Below, one piece after another: positions 36,842-46,793 of a stretch of DNA of 64,000 nt (positions within the stretch are counted from its first letter, which is position 1; each line of letters begins with the position of its first letter). The notes below the pieces were generated by a model. That model was not told the origin of the DNA, did not search any database, and was given only the letters and a program-made list of their open reading frames with translations. The position numbers were made by a program, and so were the translations under genes. Source of the DNA: CAXMRP01 sp965216515 (lineage in GTDB: Bacteria; Pseudomonadota; Alphaproteobacteria; Rhizobiales; Afifellaceae); contig OZ244173.1 of assembly GCA_965216515.1 (NCBI GenBank), positions 1,488,001 through 1,552,000 on the forward strand, read 5' to 3'.

Positions 36842-36999
36842 ACCCTTTTGTAACAACCCCATTGATTTGCCTTCCGACACCCGGACAATCTCGTCTTGGA
36901 CGGGACGGAAAGATTGCATCACCGCGCCCAAAGAGTGAATATGGCCCATTGCGATGGTTGGAACCCGCGTTCCCGACCGTCCTATCGTGGAGTACGAAC

Positions 37000-37518
37000 A
37001 TGGCGCGTAAAGCCAGCAAGCCCGAGCCAATTCCCTTTGGCCGCGTCTATGCGCAATCGCAGACGTTTCGCACCCTGTTTCAGGACGGTATGACGCTGGT
37101 CGAGGAGACAGCGAACTATCTCGACGGTGACGGGCGCGCCGCGGCCAAATGCCTTCAGCGACCCGCATCCGTCGTTTATGCGACCGAATCGATGCGCCTG
37201 ACCACCCGGCTGATGCAGCTCGCCTCCTGGCTCCTCCTCCACCGCTCGGTCAATGAAGGCGACATGACGCTGGACCAGGCGATGGACGAGAAGCGGAAGA
37301 TCAAGATGGATCGTCTGCCGACCAACATGTCGGGGCCCGGATGGGATCAGTTACCGGAAGCGTTCGTTGCCCTGGTATCGCGATCATTGGCCCTGCAGAT
37401 AAGGGTCGAGCGCATCGACGCAGCGATCCTCGAGGACCAGGCGCCACCGCCCGACAGCACCAATCCGGTCCACAACAGCATCGAGGAACTGGCCACCGCC
37501 TTGAAGGTCGGAGCCTGA
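37000..37518 (+). CDS. rcdA: DUF1465 protease adaptor, RcdA-like
   Basis: DUF1465 protein of 172 residues. The Caulobacter member RcdA is a ClpXP adaptor hierarchy component needed for regulated degradation of the master regulator CtrA. The sequence is all-helical in pattern, with a conserved core (YATESMRLTTRLMQLASWLL) and a flexible C-terminus. The ATG at 37000 is chosen because homologues start near this point and GTGGAG precedes it. A perfect CtrA box lies upstream; in Caulobacter rcdA is itself CtrA-activated. Confidence 0.85.
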   Translation: MARKASKPEPIPFGRVYAQSQTFRTLFQDGMTLVEETANYLDGDGRAAAKCLQRPASVVYATESMRLTTRLMQLASWLLLHRSVNEGDMTLDQAMDEKRKIKMDRLPTNMSGPGWDQLPEAFVALVSRSLALQIRVERIDAAILEDQAPPPDSTNPVHNSIEELATALKVGA

Positions 37519-37770
37519 TCCCATCGGTCCCGGCATTATCTGAACAATTATTCGAATCTTCGTAATCTGCCGGTTATCCGATCCTGCGGATACCGGCGCC
37601 GGAGAGCGTAATCCCGCCCTCTTCCAGACGCTCGCCGCCTGATCCGATTTGGCGAACTGCCGGGATAGGGGCGCAGTCTCCGCCACCGCCCGCATGGCCG
37701 TCACAACCGGCAATGTTTCCGCGCAATCACCACGGTCCGGTCCGGACGGTTCGGTCCGGCCCGGTAAATG

Positions 37771-37989
37771 TCAGACGAAATTCTTGAATTTACTCTTGAA
37801 CCGCGAAAGCCGCCCGCCGCGGTCGATCAGGTGCTGACCGGCACCGGTCCAGGCCGGATGGGTAAGCGGATCGATATCCAGCGTCAGCTTGTCGCCCTCC
37901 GATCCGTAGGTGGATCGCGTCCAGTATTCGGTACCGTCGGTCATGACGACCTTGACCGGATGGTAGTCGGGATGAATATCTTTTTTCAT
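37771..37989 (-). CDS. rpmE: 50S ribosomal protein L31
   Basis: Protein bL31 of 72 residues starting MKKDIHPDYHPVKVVMTDGT. It lacks the CxxC zinc-binding cysteines, so it is the zinc-independent form usual in alphaproteobacteria. It is divergent from an ABC exporter, a conserved pairing. A longer in-frame upstream reading is rejected. Confidence 0.96.
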   Translation of the reverse strand: MKKDIHPDYHPVKVVMTDGTEYWTRSTYGSEGDKLTLDIDPLTHPAWTGAGQHLIDRGGRLSRFKSKFKNFV

Positions 37990-38246
37990 GGTCCAAAATC
38001 CGCGTCGAGGCGCCGGTCGGGCGCGCAGGCTGTGGCGTTTGCGTTCGAAATCCGTTTTCCGCTGTCCATCCGCCGTTGGCAAATTGACCGTAAGGCCCGA
38101 TATAGGATGACAAAAGCCGAAATCGTCGCGTCGTATATCGAAATGTCACCAAACCATCAAGTCTTGCCAGGAAGCGCCGGCCGCGCATTCGATCGGCCGG
38201 GACTTTTGATGGGCCGCGCGGCCCGCGGTCACGCGCTGGAAACCAA

Positions 38247-40016
38247 TTGACCGCAAGCCCGTCCCAGTCCGGCCACAGCCTGCGGCCGCTTGCCGCCCTC
38301 GGCACCTACTTCAAACGCTACAAGGGTCGCGTTTTCCTCGCATTTCTGGCGCTTCTTGCCGCTGCCGCCATTACGCTGACCATCCCGCTCGCCGTCAGGC
38401 GGATGATCGATGTCGGCTTTTCCGCCGAAGATGTCGCTTATGTCGACCGGGCGTTTGCGGCGATGTTCCTGCTCGCCGGGCTGCTCGCTGCCGCCAGCGC
38501 CACCAGATACTATCTGGTCATGACGCTTGGCGAACGCATCGTCGCCGACCTGCGCCATGACCTCTTCGCACATGTTCTGACGCTTTCATCGGCATTTTAC
38601 GACAAGGCGCATTCCGGCGAAATCACCTCCCGGCTCACCGCGGACACCACCCAGATCAAGTCCGCCATGGGTGCCAGCGCCTCAACGGCGTTGCGAAATC
38701 TGGTCTTGTTTGCCGGCGCCATCGCCATGATGATCGTCACCAGCCCGCGCTTGTCGGCGCTCGTGTTGCTGGCCATTCCCTTAATCGTCCTGCCGCTCGT
38801 CGCCTTTGGGCGCAATGTGCGCGCCCGGTCCCGCCACGCCCAGGACTCCCTTGCGGCCGCGACAGCATTCGCCTCCGAACGTATCGGCGCCGTCCGTACG
38901 ATCCAGGCGATGGTGGGAGAAGAGGCCGCCGGCGCAAGTTATTCGGCCCACATCGAAGACGCCTTTCGAAGCGCCCGTGACGCCACCCGCGCCCGCGCGC
39001 TTCTGACTGCGTTCGCCATATTCATCGTCTTCTCTTCGGTCGTCGCAATCCTCTGGTGGGGCGCCCAATCGGTGCTTTCAGGCGCAGTCAGTGCCGGCCA
39101 GCTTGGGCAGTTCGTGCTTTACTCGCTGTTCGCCGCCGGTGCGCTGAGCGAACTCAGTCAGGTCTGGGGCGATCTGTCGCTGACCGCCGGTGCGGCGGAG
39201 CGCATCGTTGAACTGCTGAAAACCCGCCCGACGATCGCCGGGCCGGTCGATCCGGTTCCTCTGCCCGATCCGCCACGCGGCGAAATCCGCTTCATCGATG
39301 TCGGGCTTTCCTATGAAAACACATCCGGTCCGGTCCTGTCCGGCATTGACCTTACGGTGCAGCCGGGCGAGCGGATCGCCATCGTCGGACCGTCCGGAGC
39401 GGGCAAGTCGTCCCTCTTCTCCCTGATCCTGAGGTTTTACGATCCGACGACCGGCGTCATCGAACTCGACGGCATCCCTCTGGCGCACGCCGCCCCAGGC
39501 GCTGTTCGCCACCGCATGGCACTCGTGCCCCAGGAGACGGCGATATTCGCCGCCTCCGTCGCCGACAACATCCGGCTTGCCGTGCCCGACGCCAGTCAAT
39601 CCCGAATCCGCGCTGCCGCGCGGGCCGCCCGCGCCGACGAATTCATCTCCGCCCTACCCGAAGGCTACGACACGCGCCTGGGCGAACGGGGTGTCACTCT
39701 CTCCGGCGGCCAGCGACAGCGGATCGCCATTGCGCGCGCGGTCCTCAAGGACGCGCCGATTCTGCTTCTGGACGAGGCGACAAGTGCGCTCGACGCCGAA
39801 AACGAAACCCAGGTTCAGGCCGCGCTGGACACGCTGATGGAGGGCCGCACCAGCCTGGTGATTGCGCACCGCCTCGCCACGATCCGCGGCGCCGACCGGA
39901 TCATTGTCATGGAGGCCGGCCGTATCCTTGAGGAAGGCCGCCACGAGATGCTGATCGCGGCAAACGGACTGTATGCCCGCCTGGCGGCCCTTCAGTTTGA
40001 CGCCGGCGCCGGATGA
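38247..40016 (+). CDS. ABC exporter (fused permease-ATPase, MsbA-like)
   Basis: Half-transporter of 589 residues. Six membrane helices in an ABC_membrane domain (about 30-310) precede an ATPase with Walker A GPSGAGKSS, signature LSGGQRQR and Walker B ILLLDEATSALD. It should act as a homodimer exporting lipids or hydrophobic compounds, but the substrate is not known. The start is a TTG, with GGAAA upstream. It is divergent from rpmE as in related genomes. Confidence 0.9.
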   Translation: MTASPSQSGHSLRPLAALGTYFKRYKGRVFLAFLALLAAAAITLTIPLAVRRMIDVGFSAEDVAYVDRAFAAMFLLAGLLAAASATRYYLVMTLGERIVADLRHDLFAHVLTLSSAFYDKAHSGEITSRLTADTTQIKSAMGASASTALRNLVLFAGAIAMMIVTSPRLSALVLLAIPLIVLPLVAFGRNVRARSRHAQDSLAAATAFASERIGAVRTIQAMVGEEAAGASYSAHIEDAFRSARDATRARALLTAFAIFIVFSSVVAILWWGAQSVLSGAVSAGQLGQFVLYSLFAAGALSELSQVWGDLSLTAGAAERIVELLKTRPTIAGPVDPVPLPDPPRGEIRFIDVGLSYENTSGPVLSGIDLTVQPGERIAIVGPSGAGKSSLFSLILRFYDPTTGVIELDGIPLAHAAPGAVRHRMALVPQETAIFAASVADNIRLAVPDASQSRIRAAARAARADEFISALPEGYDTRLGERGVTLSGGQRQRIAIARAVLKDAPILLLDEATSALDAENETQVQAALDTLMEGRTSLVIAHRLATIRGADRIIVMEAGRILEEGRHEMLIAANGLYARLAALQFDAGAG

Positions 40017-40045
40017 TCGTCGCCGCGTCCATGTCCGGCCGCGTT

Positions 40046-40921
40046 TCAAGCGCCGGCCGCGGCGGTCTCCCGGACCAGTTCCATGAACGCGGCGATCGCC
40101 GGCGCATCCTGTTCTCCGGACCGGCACGCCGCATACTCCACCACCCGCAACCGCGCATCCGAGGCTGACAGCTTGTGCAGCCGGATGTCGTGGCCGAACT
40201 CACCTTCGCTGACCACGCCAACGCCCAGACCTGCGGCAACCGCCTCGCGAACAGCCTCGCGGCTGCCGATTTCCAGAACTTCACCCAGGGCAATGCCCAG
40301 GCCATCCAGACTTGCCTCCAATACGGCCCGCGTGGTTGAGCCCTTTTCGCGCAGCAGCACCGTCTCCGCGGCAAGATCGGCGAGCCGGATGCTGCGCCGC
40401 CGCGACCAGGGATGGTTGCGATTGACGATGATGACGAGCCGATCGGTTTTCAGCCGTTCCACATACAGCCGGCCGCCGGCCTTTACTTCCGGAAAAATAC
40501 CGACATCAATCCGCTTCCGATCAAGCTCCTCCACGATGGCACTGGAATTGCCAAAGGTCAGAATCTTGTCGACGGCCGGATAGCGGCGTCCGAATGCCGC
40601 AAGCAGCGGCAGGGCGTGGTGTGGTGAATCCGCGCCGACTCGAAGCCGCCCCTTGACCAGTCCCTTCGCACGGATCAGCAGATGTTCCACCTCAGCCTCG
40701 CAGTCGAAATAGCGTTGCGTGGCAGCCAGCAGCGTGTGTCCGAGATCGGTCAGTTCGATGCCCCGGCCGCTGCGGTTGAAGAGCCTGATGCCATATCCCT
40801 CCTCCAGCGCGCAGACATGCCCGGAAAGCGTGGGCTGCGACACGTGCAGGGCTGCCGCGGCACGCGTGAAGCTACCCTCCCGGGCCACCGCATGGAAGGC
40901 GCGAAGCTGCGAATGATTCAT
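40046..40921 (-). CDS. LysR-family regulator of the phosphonate cluster
   Basis: LysR-type regulator of 291 residues. The N-terminal winged helix (1-60, with ARAAALHVSQPTLS-like HTH) is followed by a substrate-binding domain. It is divergent from phnW across a 180-base AT-richer gap, the usual arrangement for a regulator of the adjacent catabolic genes. 2-aminoethylphosphonate or a pathway intermediate is the likely inducer. No exact operator was identified. Confidence 0.85.
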   Translation of the reverse strand: MNHSQLRAFHAVAREGSFTRAAAALHVSQPTLSGHVCALEEGYGIRLFNRSGRGIELTDLGHTLLAATQRYFDCEAEVEHLLIRAKGLVKGRLRVGADSPHHALPLLAAFGRRYPAVDKILTFGNSSAIVEELDRKRIDVGIFPEVKAGGRLYVERLKTDRLVIIVNRNHPWSRRRSIRLADLAAETVLLREKGSTTRAVLEASLDGLGIALGEVLEIGSREAVREAVAAGLGVGVVSEGEFGHDIRLHKLSASDARLRVVEYAACRSGEQDAPAIAAFMELVRETAAAGA

Positions 40922-41101
40922 CGGAAATACCTATATCACCTGTTGTTATTATGTATTGGATAGATGGAAATCGCACAAGTTATATCCGCCCGGTCACGCC
41001 CCATGAATTCCGGACGATACGCCGGGTCGGCGAGCGATCGACACGTCTGCACCTGACCGGTTTCGACGCCGGCTTGAACCACGATTGGGAGGGTTTGACT
41101 G

Positions 41102-42319
41102 ATGAAATCCTGGCGGCCAGACACGAAAATTGTGCGCGGCAATTCCGGTCCGGACGGGGATGTTCAAGGCGGCGGCGGATCACCCCGGCCATCGCTGTCC
41201 CCGACAGGCGATCCGTGGCTCCTCACGCCGGGGCCCTTGACGACCGCGCCAGCGACCAAGCAGGCCATGCTTCATGACTATGGATCGCGGGATAGCCATT
41301 TTATCGACATCAACAGCCGGATACGCGAGCGGCTTGTCGAAATCATCCATGGCGGCCGGGCATTTACCGCGGTTCCCCTCCAGGGCAGCGGAACATTTGT
41401 CGTCGAGGCGATGATCGGCACGCTTGTGCCGCCGCACGGTAAGCTCCTGGTGCTGGTCAACGGCGCCTATGGCAAGCGTATCGCCCGGATCGCCGGCTAT
41501 TATGGCCGTGCCACCGAATTGATCGAAGTGGCCGAGGACCAGCCGGTCGATCCGGCCATGGTGGACCGGGCGCTCGCTGCCGATCCGGACGTGACCCATG
41601 TCGCACTTGTTCATTGCGAAACGACAACCGGCATATTGAACCCGGTGTCGGAAATTGCCGAAATTGTTCATCGCCATGATCGCCGGCTTTTGCTTGATTC
41701 CATGAGTGCCTTCGGCGCCCTGCCCCTCGACAGTCGCCAAGTCCGCTTTGATGCGGTCGTCGCCTCCTCCAACAAATGCCTGGAAGGTGTGCCGGGAATG
41801 GGTTTCTGCATCGTCCGAAAGGACGTGCTTGCCGCGTGCGAAGGCAATTCGCCTTCGCTTTCGCTGGACCTTCACGACCAGTGGCAGGCCATGGAGAAAA
41901 CCAGCCAATGGCGGTTTACGCCGCCGGTCCAGGTGATTGCCGCATTCCACGAGGCACTGGATATCTTCGCCGCCGACGGCGGTGTCGAAGGCCGCAACCG
42001 GCGCTACAGCGAAAACTGCCATATCCTGATCGATGGCATGCGTGAACTGGGCTTCCGATCCCTGTTGCCGGATCATCTGCAAGCGCCGATCATCGTCACG
42101 TTCCTGACCCCGGACGATCCACGTTTCGTCTTTCAGGATTTCTACGACCGCATGCGTGACAGGGGTTTTGTCATCTATCCCGGAAAACTCACTATCGCGG
42201 ACACATTCCGCATTGGTTGCATTGGAGCGCTTGGTCCCGACCAGATTCGCGGCGGATTGGCAGCTGTCGGGGCGATCCTGACCGAAATGGGAATCACTTC
42301 GCTCGGCGCCGCGGCATGA
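41102..42319 (+). CDS. phnW: 2-aminoethylphosphonate--pyruvate transaminase
   Basis: Class-V PLP transaminase of 405 residues that converts 2-aminoethylphosphonate and pyruvate to phosphonoacetaldehyde and alanine. The diagnostic start of the core, PWLLTPGPLTT, appears after an N-terminal extension of about 36 residues that most PhnW proteins lack. The PLP Lys is in VASSNKCLEGVPGMGF. GGAGGG lies upstream of the chosen ATG, but a later start is conceivable. First gene of phnWAY. Confidence 0.92.
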   Translation: MKSWRPDTKIVRGNSGPDGDVQGGGGSPRPSLSPTGDPWLLTPGPLTTAPATKQAMLHDYGSRDSHFIDINSRIRERLVEIIHGGRAFTAVPLQGSGTFVVEAMIGTLVPPHGKLLVLVNGAYGKRIARIAGYYGRATELIEVAEDQPVDPAMVDRALAADPDVTHVALVHCETTTGILNPVSEIAEIVHRHDRRLLLDSMSAFGALPLDSRQVRFDAVVASSNKCLEGVPGMGFCIVRKDVLAACEGNSPSLSLDLHDQWQAMEKTSQWRFTPPVQVIAAFHEALDIFAADGGVEGRNRRYSENCHILIDGMRELGFRSLLPDHLQAPIIVTFLTPDDPRFVFQDFYDRMRDRGFVIYPGKLTIADTFRIGCIGALGPDQIRGGLAAVGAILTEMGITSLGAAA

Positions 42320-42347
42320 ACCCGGCCACCTGCAGGAAGAGGCAACG

Positions 42348-43601
42348 ATGAACCGACAGTCCACGGATACAGTCCGGGTCAACGACCGCAGCTACCCGTT
42401 TCCAAAAGTGCCGGCGATTGCCATCTGTCTGGATGGTTGCGAGCCTGCCTATCTGGACGCCGCCATCGATGACGGGCTGATGCCGGGGCTTGAGAACATA
42501 AGGAAAAAAGGCACGGTGCGGCTTGCCCATTCGGTAATCCCGAGTTTCACCAATCCCAACAACCTCTCCATGGCAACCGGCCGCCCGCCGGCCGTGCATG
42601 GCATCTGCGGCAACTACCTCTACGATCCGCAAACCGGCGAGGAAGTGATGATGAACGACCCGCGGTTTCTGCGGGCGCCAACCATTTTCCAGGGCTTCTA
42701 CGAGGCCGGCGCAAAGGTCGCCGTGGTGACCGCCAAGGACAAGCTGCGCGCCCTTCTGGGGCACGGACTGAAGTTCGATGAGGATCGCGCCATTTGTTTT
42801 TCCTCCGAGCGGTCCGACAGCACAACCAAAGGCATGCACGGCATTGACAACGCGTCGGCCTGGCTTGGCCGGCCGGTGCCGGAAGTCTATTCCGCCGCGC
42901 TTTCCGAATTCGTCTTTGCAGCCGGCCTCAAGCTTCTGGCCGAGTTTCGGCCCGACGTGATGTATCTGACAACGACCGACTATGTGCAGCACAAATCAGC
43001 GCCCGGCGAACCGGAGGCGAACGCCTTCTTTGCCATGTTCGACAAATACCTGGCACAGCTTGACGCGATGGGTGCGGCAATCGTGATTACCGCCGACCAC
43101 GGCATGAAGCCGAAACATCTGGCGGACGGCTCGCCGGCTGTGATCTACATTCAGGATCTCTTGGACCAATGGCTGGGTGAATCCGCCGCGCGCGTGATAT
43201 TGCCGATTACCGATCCCTATGTGGTGCACCATGGTGCGCTGGGTTCGTTTGCCACCGTCTATCTGCCGGCAAACGCCGATCACGCCGACATAACGGCACG
43301 GCTTGCGGCCATCGATGGCATCGACCTGGTCACCGATCGGGCCACGGCCTGCGAGCGATTTGAACTACCCTCCGATCGGATCGGCGATCTTGTGCTGATT
43401 TCCGCGGAGAACATGACCATCGGCACATCGGCGAACCGGCACGATCTCGCCGCGCTCAAGGAACCGCTGCGTTCCCATGGCGGACTGACCGAACAGACGG
43501 TGCCGTTTATCGTCAACCGGAAGCTGACAGATCTGCCCAACGCACCCCGATTGCGAAACTTCGATGCCTTTTTCTACGCGGCGGCCGCCGCCGCGCTGTG
43601 A
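42348..43601 (+). CDS. phnA: Phosphonoacetate hydrolase
   Basis: Alkaline-phosphatase-superfamily enzyme of 417 residues that cleaves phosphonoacetate to acetate and phosphate. The nucleophilic Thr and metal site are in PSFTNPNNLSMATGRPP. Further zinc ligands are in the conserved segments DYVQHKSAPGEPEA and ITADHGMKPKH. This is the zinc C-P hydrolase, unrelated to the E. coli protein also called PhnA. AGGAAGAGG lies before its ATG, 28 bases after phnW. Confidence 0.93.
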   Translation: MNRQSTDTVRVNDRSYPFPKVPAIAICLDGCEPAYLDAAIDDGLMPGLENIRKKGTVRLAHSVIPSFTNPNNLSMATGRPPAVHGICGNYLYDPQTGEEVMMNDPRFLRAPTIFQGFYEAGAKVAVVTAKDKLRALLGHGLKFDEDRAICFSSERSDSTTKGMHGIDNASAWLGRPVPEVYSAALSEFVFAAGLKLLAEFRPDVMYLTTTDYVQHKSAPGEPEANAFFAMFDKYLAQLDAMGAAIVITADHGMKPKHLADGSPAVIYIQDLLDQWLGESAARVILPITDPYVVHHGALGSFATVYLPANADHADITARLAAIDGIDLVTDRATACERFELPSDRIGDLVLISAENMTIGTSANRHDLAALKEPLRSHGGLTEQTVPFIVNRKLTDLPNAPRLRNFDAFFYAAAAAAL

Positions 43602-43611
43602 GGAGAGACAG

Positions 43612-45069
43612 ATGAATGCGGAAGCTGCTGAAATCGCCGTCCGGCACGAACCGATGCGCATCGCCGGCCGAAAGGTGGACGCCGAAGGCGTAATCAACGT
43701 CCGGTACCCCTATACCGATGCGGTGATCGGCACGGTACCTGCCGGTCAGGCGCACCATGCCCGCGAGGCATTTGAAATCGCCACCGGATACCGATCAAAG
43801 CTGACCCGCTACGAGCGCCAGCAGATCCTGTTTCGCACCGCCGAATCGCTGACAGCGCGCAAGGATGCGATCTCGGATATGCTGACACTCGAACTCGGCA
43901 TCTCAAAGAAGGATTCGCTTTACGAAGTCGGCCGCGCCTATGACGTATTCACGCTCGCCGGCCATCTTTCCATTGCCGATGACGGCGAAATCTTTTCCTG
44001 CGACCTGACCCCCCAGGGAAAGGCCCGCAAGATCTTCACCATTCGCGAACCGCTGCGCGCCATCTCGGCGATCACACCCTTCAACCACCCCCTCAACATG
44101 GTGGCGCACAAGATCGCACCGGCGATCGCCACCAACAATTGCGTGGTCTGCAAGCAGACCGAGCTTACACCCATGACCGCCCTGATACTGGCCGACACGC
44201 TCTATGAAGCAGGACTGCCGCCGGAGATGTTCAGCGTGGTGACCGGCTGGCCGACCGAGATCGGGCCGGAGATGATCACCAATCCGAACATTGACCTGAT
44301 CACATTCACCGGTGGCGTTCCGGTCGGAAAGATGATTGCCGAAACAGCCGGCTACAAGCGCACGGTTCTGGAGCTTGGCGGTAATGATCCGCTTATCGTG
44401 CTGAACGACCTCAACGACGACGATCTTGGCGCGGCCGCCGATCTCGCGGTTGCCGGCGCAACCAAGAATTCCGGCCAGAGATGCACGGCCGTCAAGCGTA
44501 TTCTCTGCCAGGAAAGCGTGGCCGACCGTTTCGTGCCAATGGTTCTGGAGCGTGCAATGGCGATCAGTTTCGGCGACCCGATGGCACCGGAAACCGATCT
44601 CGGGACCGTCGTCCATGCGGAAGCCGCCGAGATGTTCGAGAAGCGCGTCTTCATGGCTGAAGAACAGGGCGCCGAGGTGCTTTACAATCCGGGGCGCCAG
44701 GGTGCCCTGTTGCCGCCAATCGTCGTTGACCGGGTGCCGCATACAGCCGAACTCGTGATGGAAGAGACATTCGGCCCGGTGGTGCCCGTGATCCGAATGC
44801 CGGACGATGACGACATGGTGATGGAGATATCCAATGGCACCGCCTTTGGCCTCTCCTCCGGCGTTTGCACCAACGATTTTCGGCGGATGCAGAAATATAT
44901 CGCCGGGCTCAATGTCGGCACGGTGAACATCTGGGAAGTACCGGGTTACCGGATCGAGATGTCTCCCTTCGGCGGAATCAAGGATTCCGGCCTCGGCTAC
45001 AAGGAAGGCGTGATCGAGGCCATGAAGAGCTACACAAACGTGAAAACCTTTTCCCTGCCGTGGGCTTGA
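43612..45069 (+). CDS. phnY: Phosphonoacetaldehyde dehydrogenase
   Basis: Aldehyde dehydrogenase superfamily protein of 485 residues that oxidises phosphonoacetaldehyde to phosphonoacetate with NAD. Motifs present are ITPFNHPLNMVAHK, LELGGNDPLIV with the general-base Glu, and NSGQRCTAVKRI with the catalytic Cys. GAGGAGAG precedes the ATG at 43612, 10 bases after phnA. With PhnW and PhnA it completes conversion of 2-aminoethylphosphonate to acetate and phosphate. Confidence 0.93.
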   Translation: MNAEAAEIAVRHEPMRIAGRKVDAEGVINVRYPYTDAVIGTVPAGQAHHAREAFEIATGYRSKLTRYERQQILFRTAESLTARKDAISDMLTLELGISKKDSLYEVGRAYDVFTLAGHLSIADDGEIFSCDLTPQGKARKIFTIREPLRAISAITPFNHPLNMVAHKIAPAIATNNCVVCKQTELTPMTALILADTLYEAGLPPEMFSVVTGWPTEIGPEMITNPNIDLITFTGGVPVGKMIAETAGYKRTVLELGGNDPLIVLNDLNDDDLGAAADLAVAGATKNSGQRCTAVKRILCQESVADRFVPMVLERAMAISFGDPMAPETDLGTVVHAEAAEMFEKRVFMAEEQGAEVLYNPGRQGALLPPIVVDRVPHTAELVMEETFGPVVPVIRMPDDDDMVMEISNGTAFGLSSGVCTNDFRRMQKYIAGLNVGTVNIWEVPGYRIEMSPFGGIKDSGLGYKEGVIEAMKSYTNVKTFSLPWA

Positions 45070-45111
45070 GCCTGAAGCCGGTCAAACCGGACTGCGCAGG
45101 GCGTGCGCCTT

Positions 45112-45528
45112 TTACCCTTGACGGACCTTTATCCGGCGGCCACCCGTTTCGTCGGCTTCGGTTTTGGGGATCCGGAGCCGCAGCACACCGTCGCTATAGT
45201 CGGCGGCGACAGAATCCGGATCGGCATCCGGCGGCAGCCGGAACGTCCGCAAAAACGCCCCGTATTCGCGCTCGGAGAAGAAATAGGTCCGCCCCTCTTC
45301 CGCCCGTTCAGCGTGTTTTTCGCCTTTCACGGTAAGGCTGTTGCCCTCAACCGAAACCTCGATATCCGCCACCTTGACCCCCGGCAATTCAAGGTCGATC
45401 GCATAAGCATTGTCGGCGGCGGATGCTTCCGCTGCAGGCGCGAACCAGTCGGCGATGCGGTTTCTCAGATGCCGGAGCGGCTCATACATGTGCGGCAGCC
45501 AGCCGGCCGTGTGGGCTTTCTCAACCAT
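45112..45528 (-). CDS. Hsp20/alpha-crystallin small heat-shock protein
   Basis: Chaperone of 138 residues. The alpha-crystallin domain runs from about residue 38 to the end (AYAIDLELPGVKVADIEVSV ... DGVLRLRIPKTE, the IxI-like region). It holds unfolded proteins in a refoldable state. The start is set at 45528 because CGGAGGTGG lies six bases before it. A longer in-frame start is possible but has no such site. It is convergent with phnY. Confidence 0.9.
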   Translation of the reverse strand: MVEKAHTAGWLPHMYEPLRHLRNRIADWFAPAAEASAADNAYAIDLELPGVKVADIEVSVEGNSLTVKGEKHAERAEEGRTYFFSEREYGAFLRTFRLPPDADPDSVAADYSDGVLRLRIPKTEADETGGRRIKVRQG

Positions 45529-45749
45529 GTCCACCTCCGTTTGTTCTGCATGATCCATCATCGGTACGGCGGCGGTCGTCCGCATTGATTCCGGTCAAAC
45601 AGCGGGATCGACGGTTTGTACTCCTGTCGCCGGCCACCCGCACAACGCCATTGCCGGTCTCCGGCATTTGACATCTGTCAATGCACCGCCGCTGATCCCC
45701 GGCAAACCTGACGCCTTGGCTAACCGGCGGACGAAGTTGAGGACGGACG

Positions 45750-46781
45750 ATGCGGGCAATGGCGCTGACAAGACCGGGCGGTCCGCTGGAAATGATCGAT
45801 CGCCCCGTTCCCTCACTCCGACCCGGCCAGATCCTCGTCAAGATTGCGGCGTGCGGCGTCTGCCGCACCGACCTTCATCTCCTTGATGGCGAATTGCCCG
45901 ACATCCGCACACCGATCATCCCCGGCCACGAAGTGGTCGGGACGGTTGCCGCTATCGGGGAATCGGCCACGGACCGCACATCGGCGAATGCCGCCGAGAC
46001 GATTGGAGAAGGAGCTGCGGATCTCGCCCTGGGCACCCGTGTCGGCATTCCGTGGCTTGGCAGCACATGTGGCAGTTGCTGGTACTGCCGGCACCAACTG
46101 GAAAACCTCTGCGACCATCCGCAGTTCACCGGCTACACTGTCGACGGCGGTTACGCGGAGTATGCCGCTGCCGACCGGCGGTACTGTTTCCCGCTTCCCG
46201 ACGATTATTCCGATATCCAGGCTGCACCGCTCCTGTGCGCGGGACTGATCGGTCATCGCGCCCTGAAAGCCGCCGGCAGCGGAGAGCATCTTGGCATCTA
46301 CGGATTCGGTGCGGCCGGCCATATCGTTGCCCAGGTCGCCCGCTGGCAAGGCCGCTCGGTCTACGCGTTTACCCGGCCGGACGACCGGCAGGCCCAGGAT
46401 TTCGCGCGCCAATTGGGTGCTGTTTGGACCGGTGCATCCGATAGCCCGCCGCCGCGGCCACTGGACGCCGCAATTCTGTTTGCGCCCGTCGGCGCACTGG
46501 TGCCGGCTGCGCTCAGATCTGTTCGCAAAGGCGGTACAGTCGTTTGTGCCGGCATCCACATGAGCGAAATCCCGGCATTTTCCTACGACATCCTGTGGGG
46601 CGAACGCCACGTCCGCTCTGTCGCCAACCTGACCCGCGAAGACGCAATCGAGTTTCTTGCCGTTGCGCCGGCCATACCGGTGGCAACGCATACCCTGCCG
46701 ATACCCCTCGCCGAAGCCAACGCCGCGCTCGATCGACTGCGTTCCGGTGATCTGCGCGGCGCCGCGGTGCTGACGATCTGA
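45750..46781 (+). CDS. Zinc-dependent alcohol dehydrogenase
   Basis: Medium-chain alcohol dehydrogenase of 343 residues. The catalytic zinc ligands are in CGVCRTDLH and PGHEVVG. The structural zinc site is CGSCWYCRHQLENLC. A Rossmann region contains GIYGFGAAGHIVAQV. An insertion of about 15 residues rich in Ala/Glu lies between the two zinc regions (about 72-90), where relatives have a short loop. The natural substrate is not deducible. Confidence 0.9.
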   Translation: MRAMALTRPGGPLEMIDRPVPSLRPGQILVKIAACGVCRTDLHLLDGELPDIRTPIIPGHEVVGTVAAIGESATDRTSANAAETIGEGAADLALGTRVGIPWLGSTCGSCWYCRHQLENLCDHPQFTGYTVDGGYAEYAAADRRYCFPLPDDYSDIQAAPLLCAGLIGHRALKAAGSGEHLGIYGFGAAGHIVAQVARWQGRSVYAFTRPDDRQAQDFARQLGAVWTGASDSPPPRPLDAAILFAPVGALVPAALRSVRKGGTVVCAGIHMSEIPAFSYDILWGERHVRSVANLTREDAIEFLAVAPAIPVATHTLPIPLAEANAALDRLRSGDLRGAAVLTI

Positions 46782-46793
46782 GAGTCGAGCCGC

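Noticed and set aside
37649..37837. Short plus-strand open frame near rpmE
   Set aside because: Overlaps rpmE antisense, lacks a ribosome-binding site and has low-complexity composition.
41180..42382. 400-codon minus-strand open frame opposite phnW
   Set aside because: Antisense of an obvious PLP transaminase; no recognisable domain.
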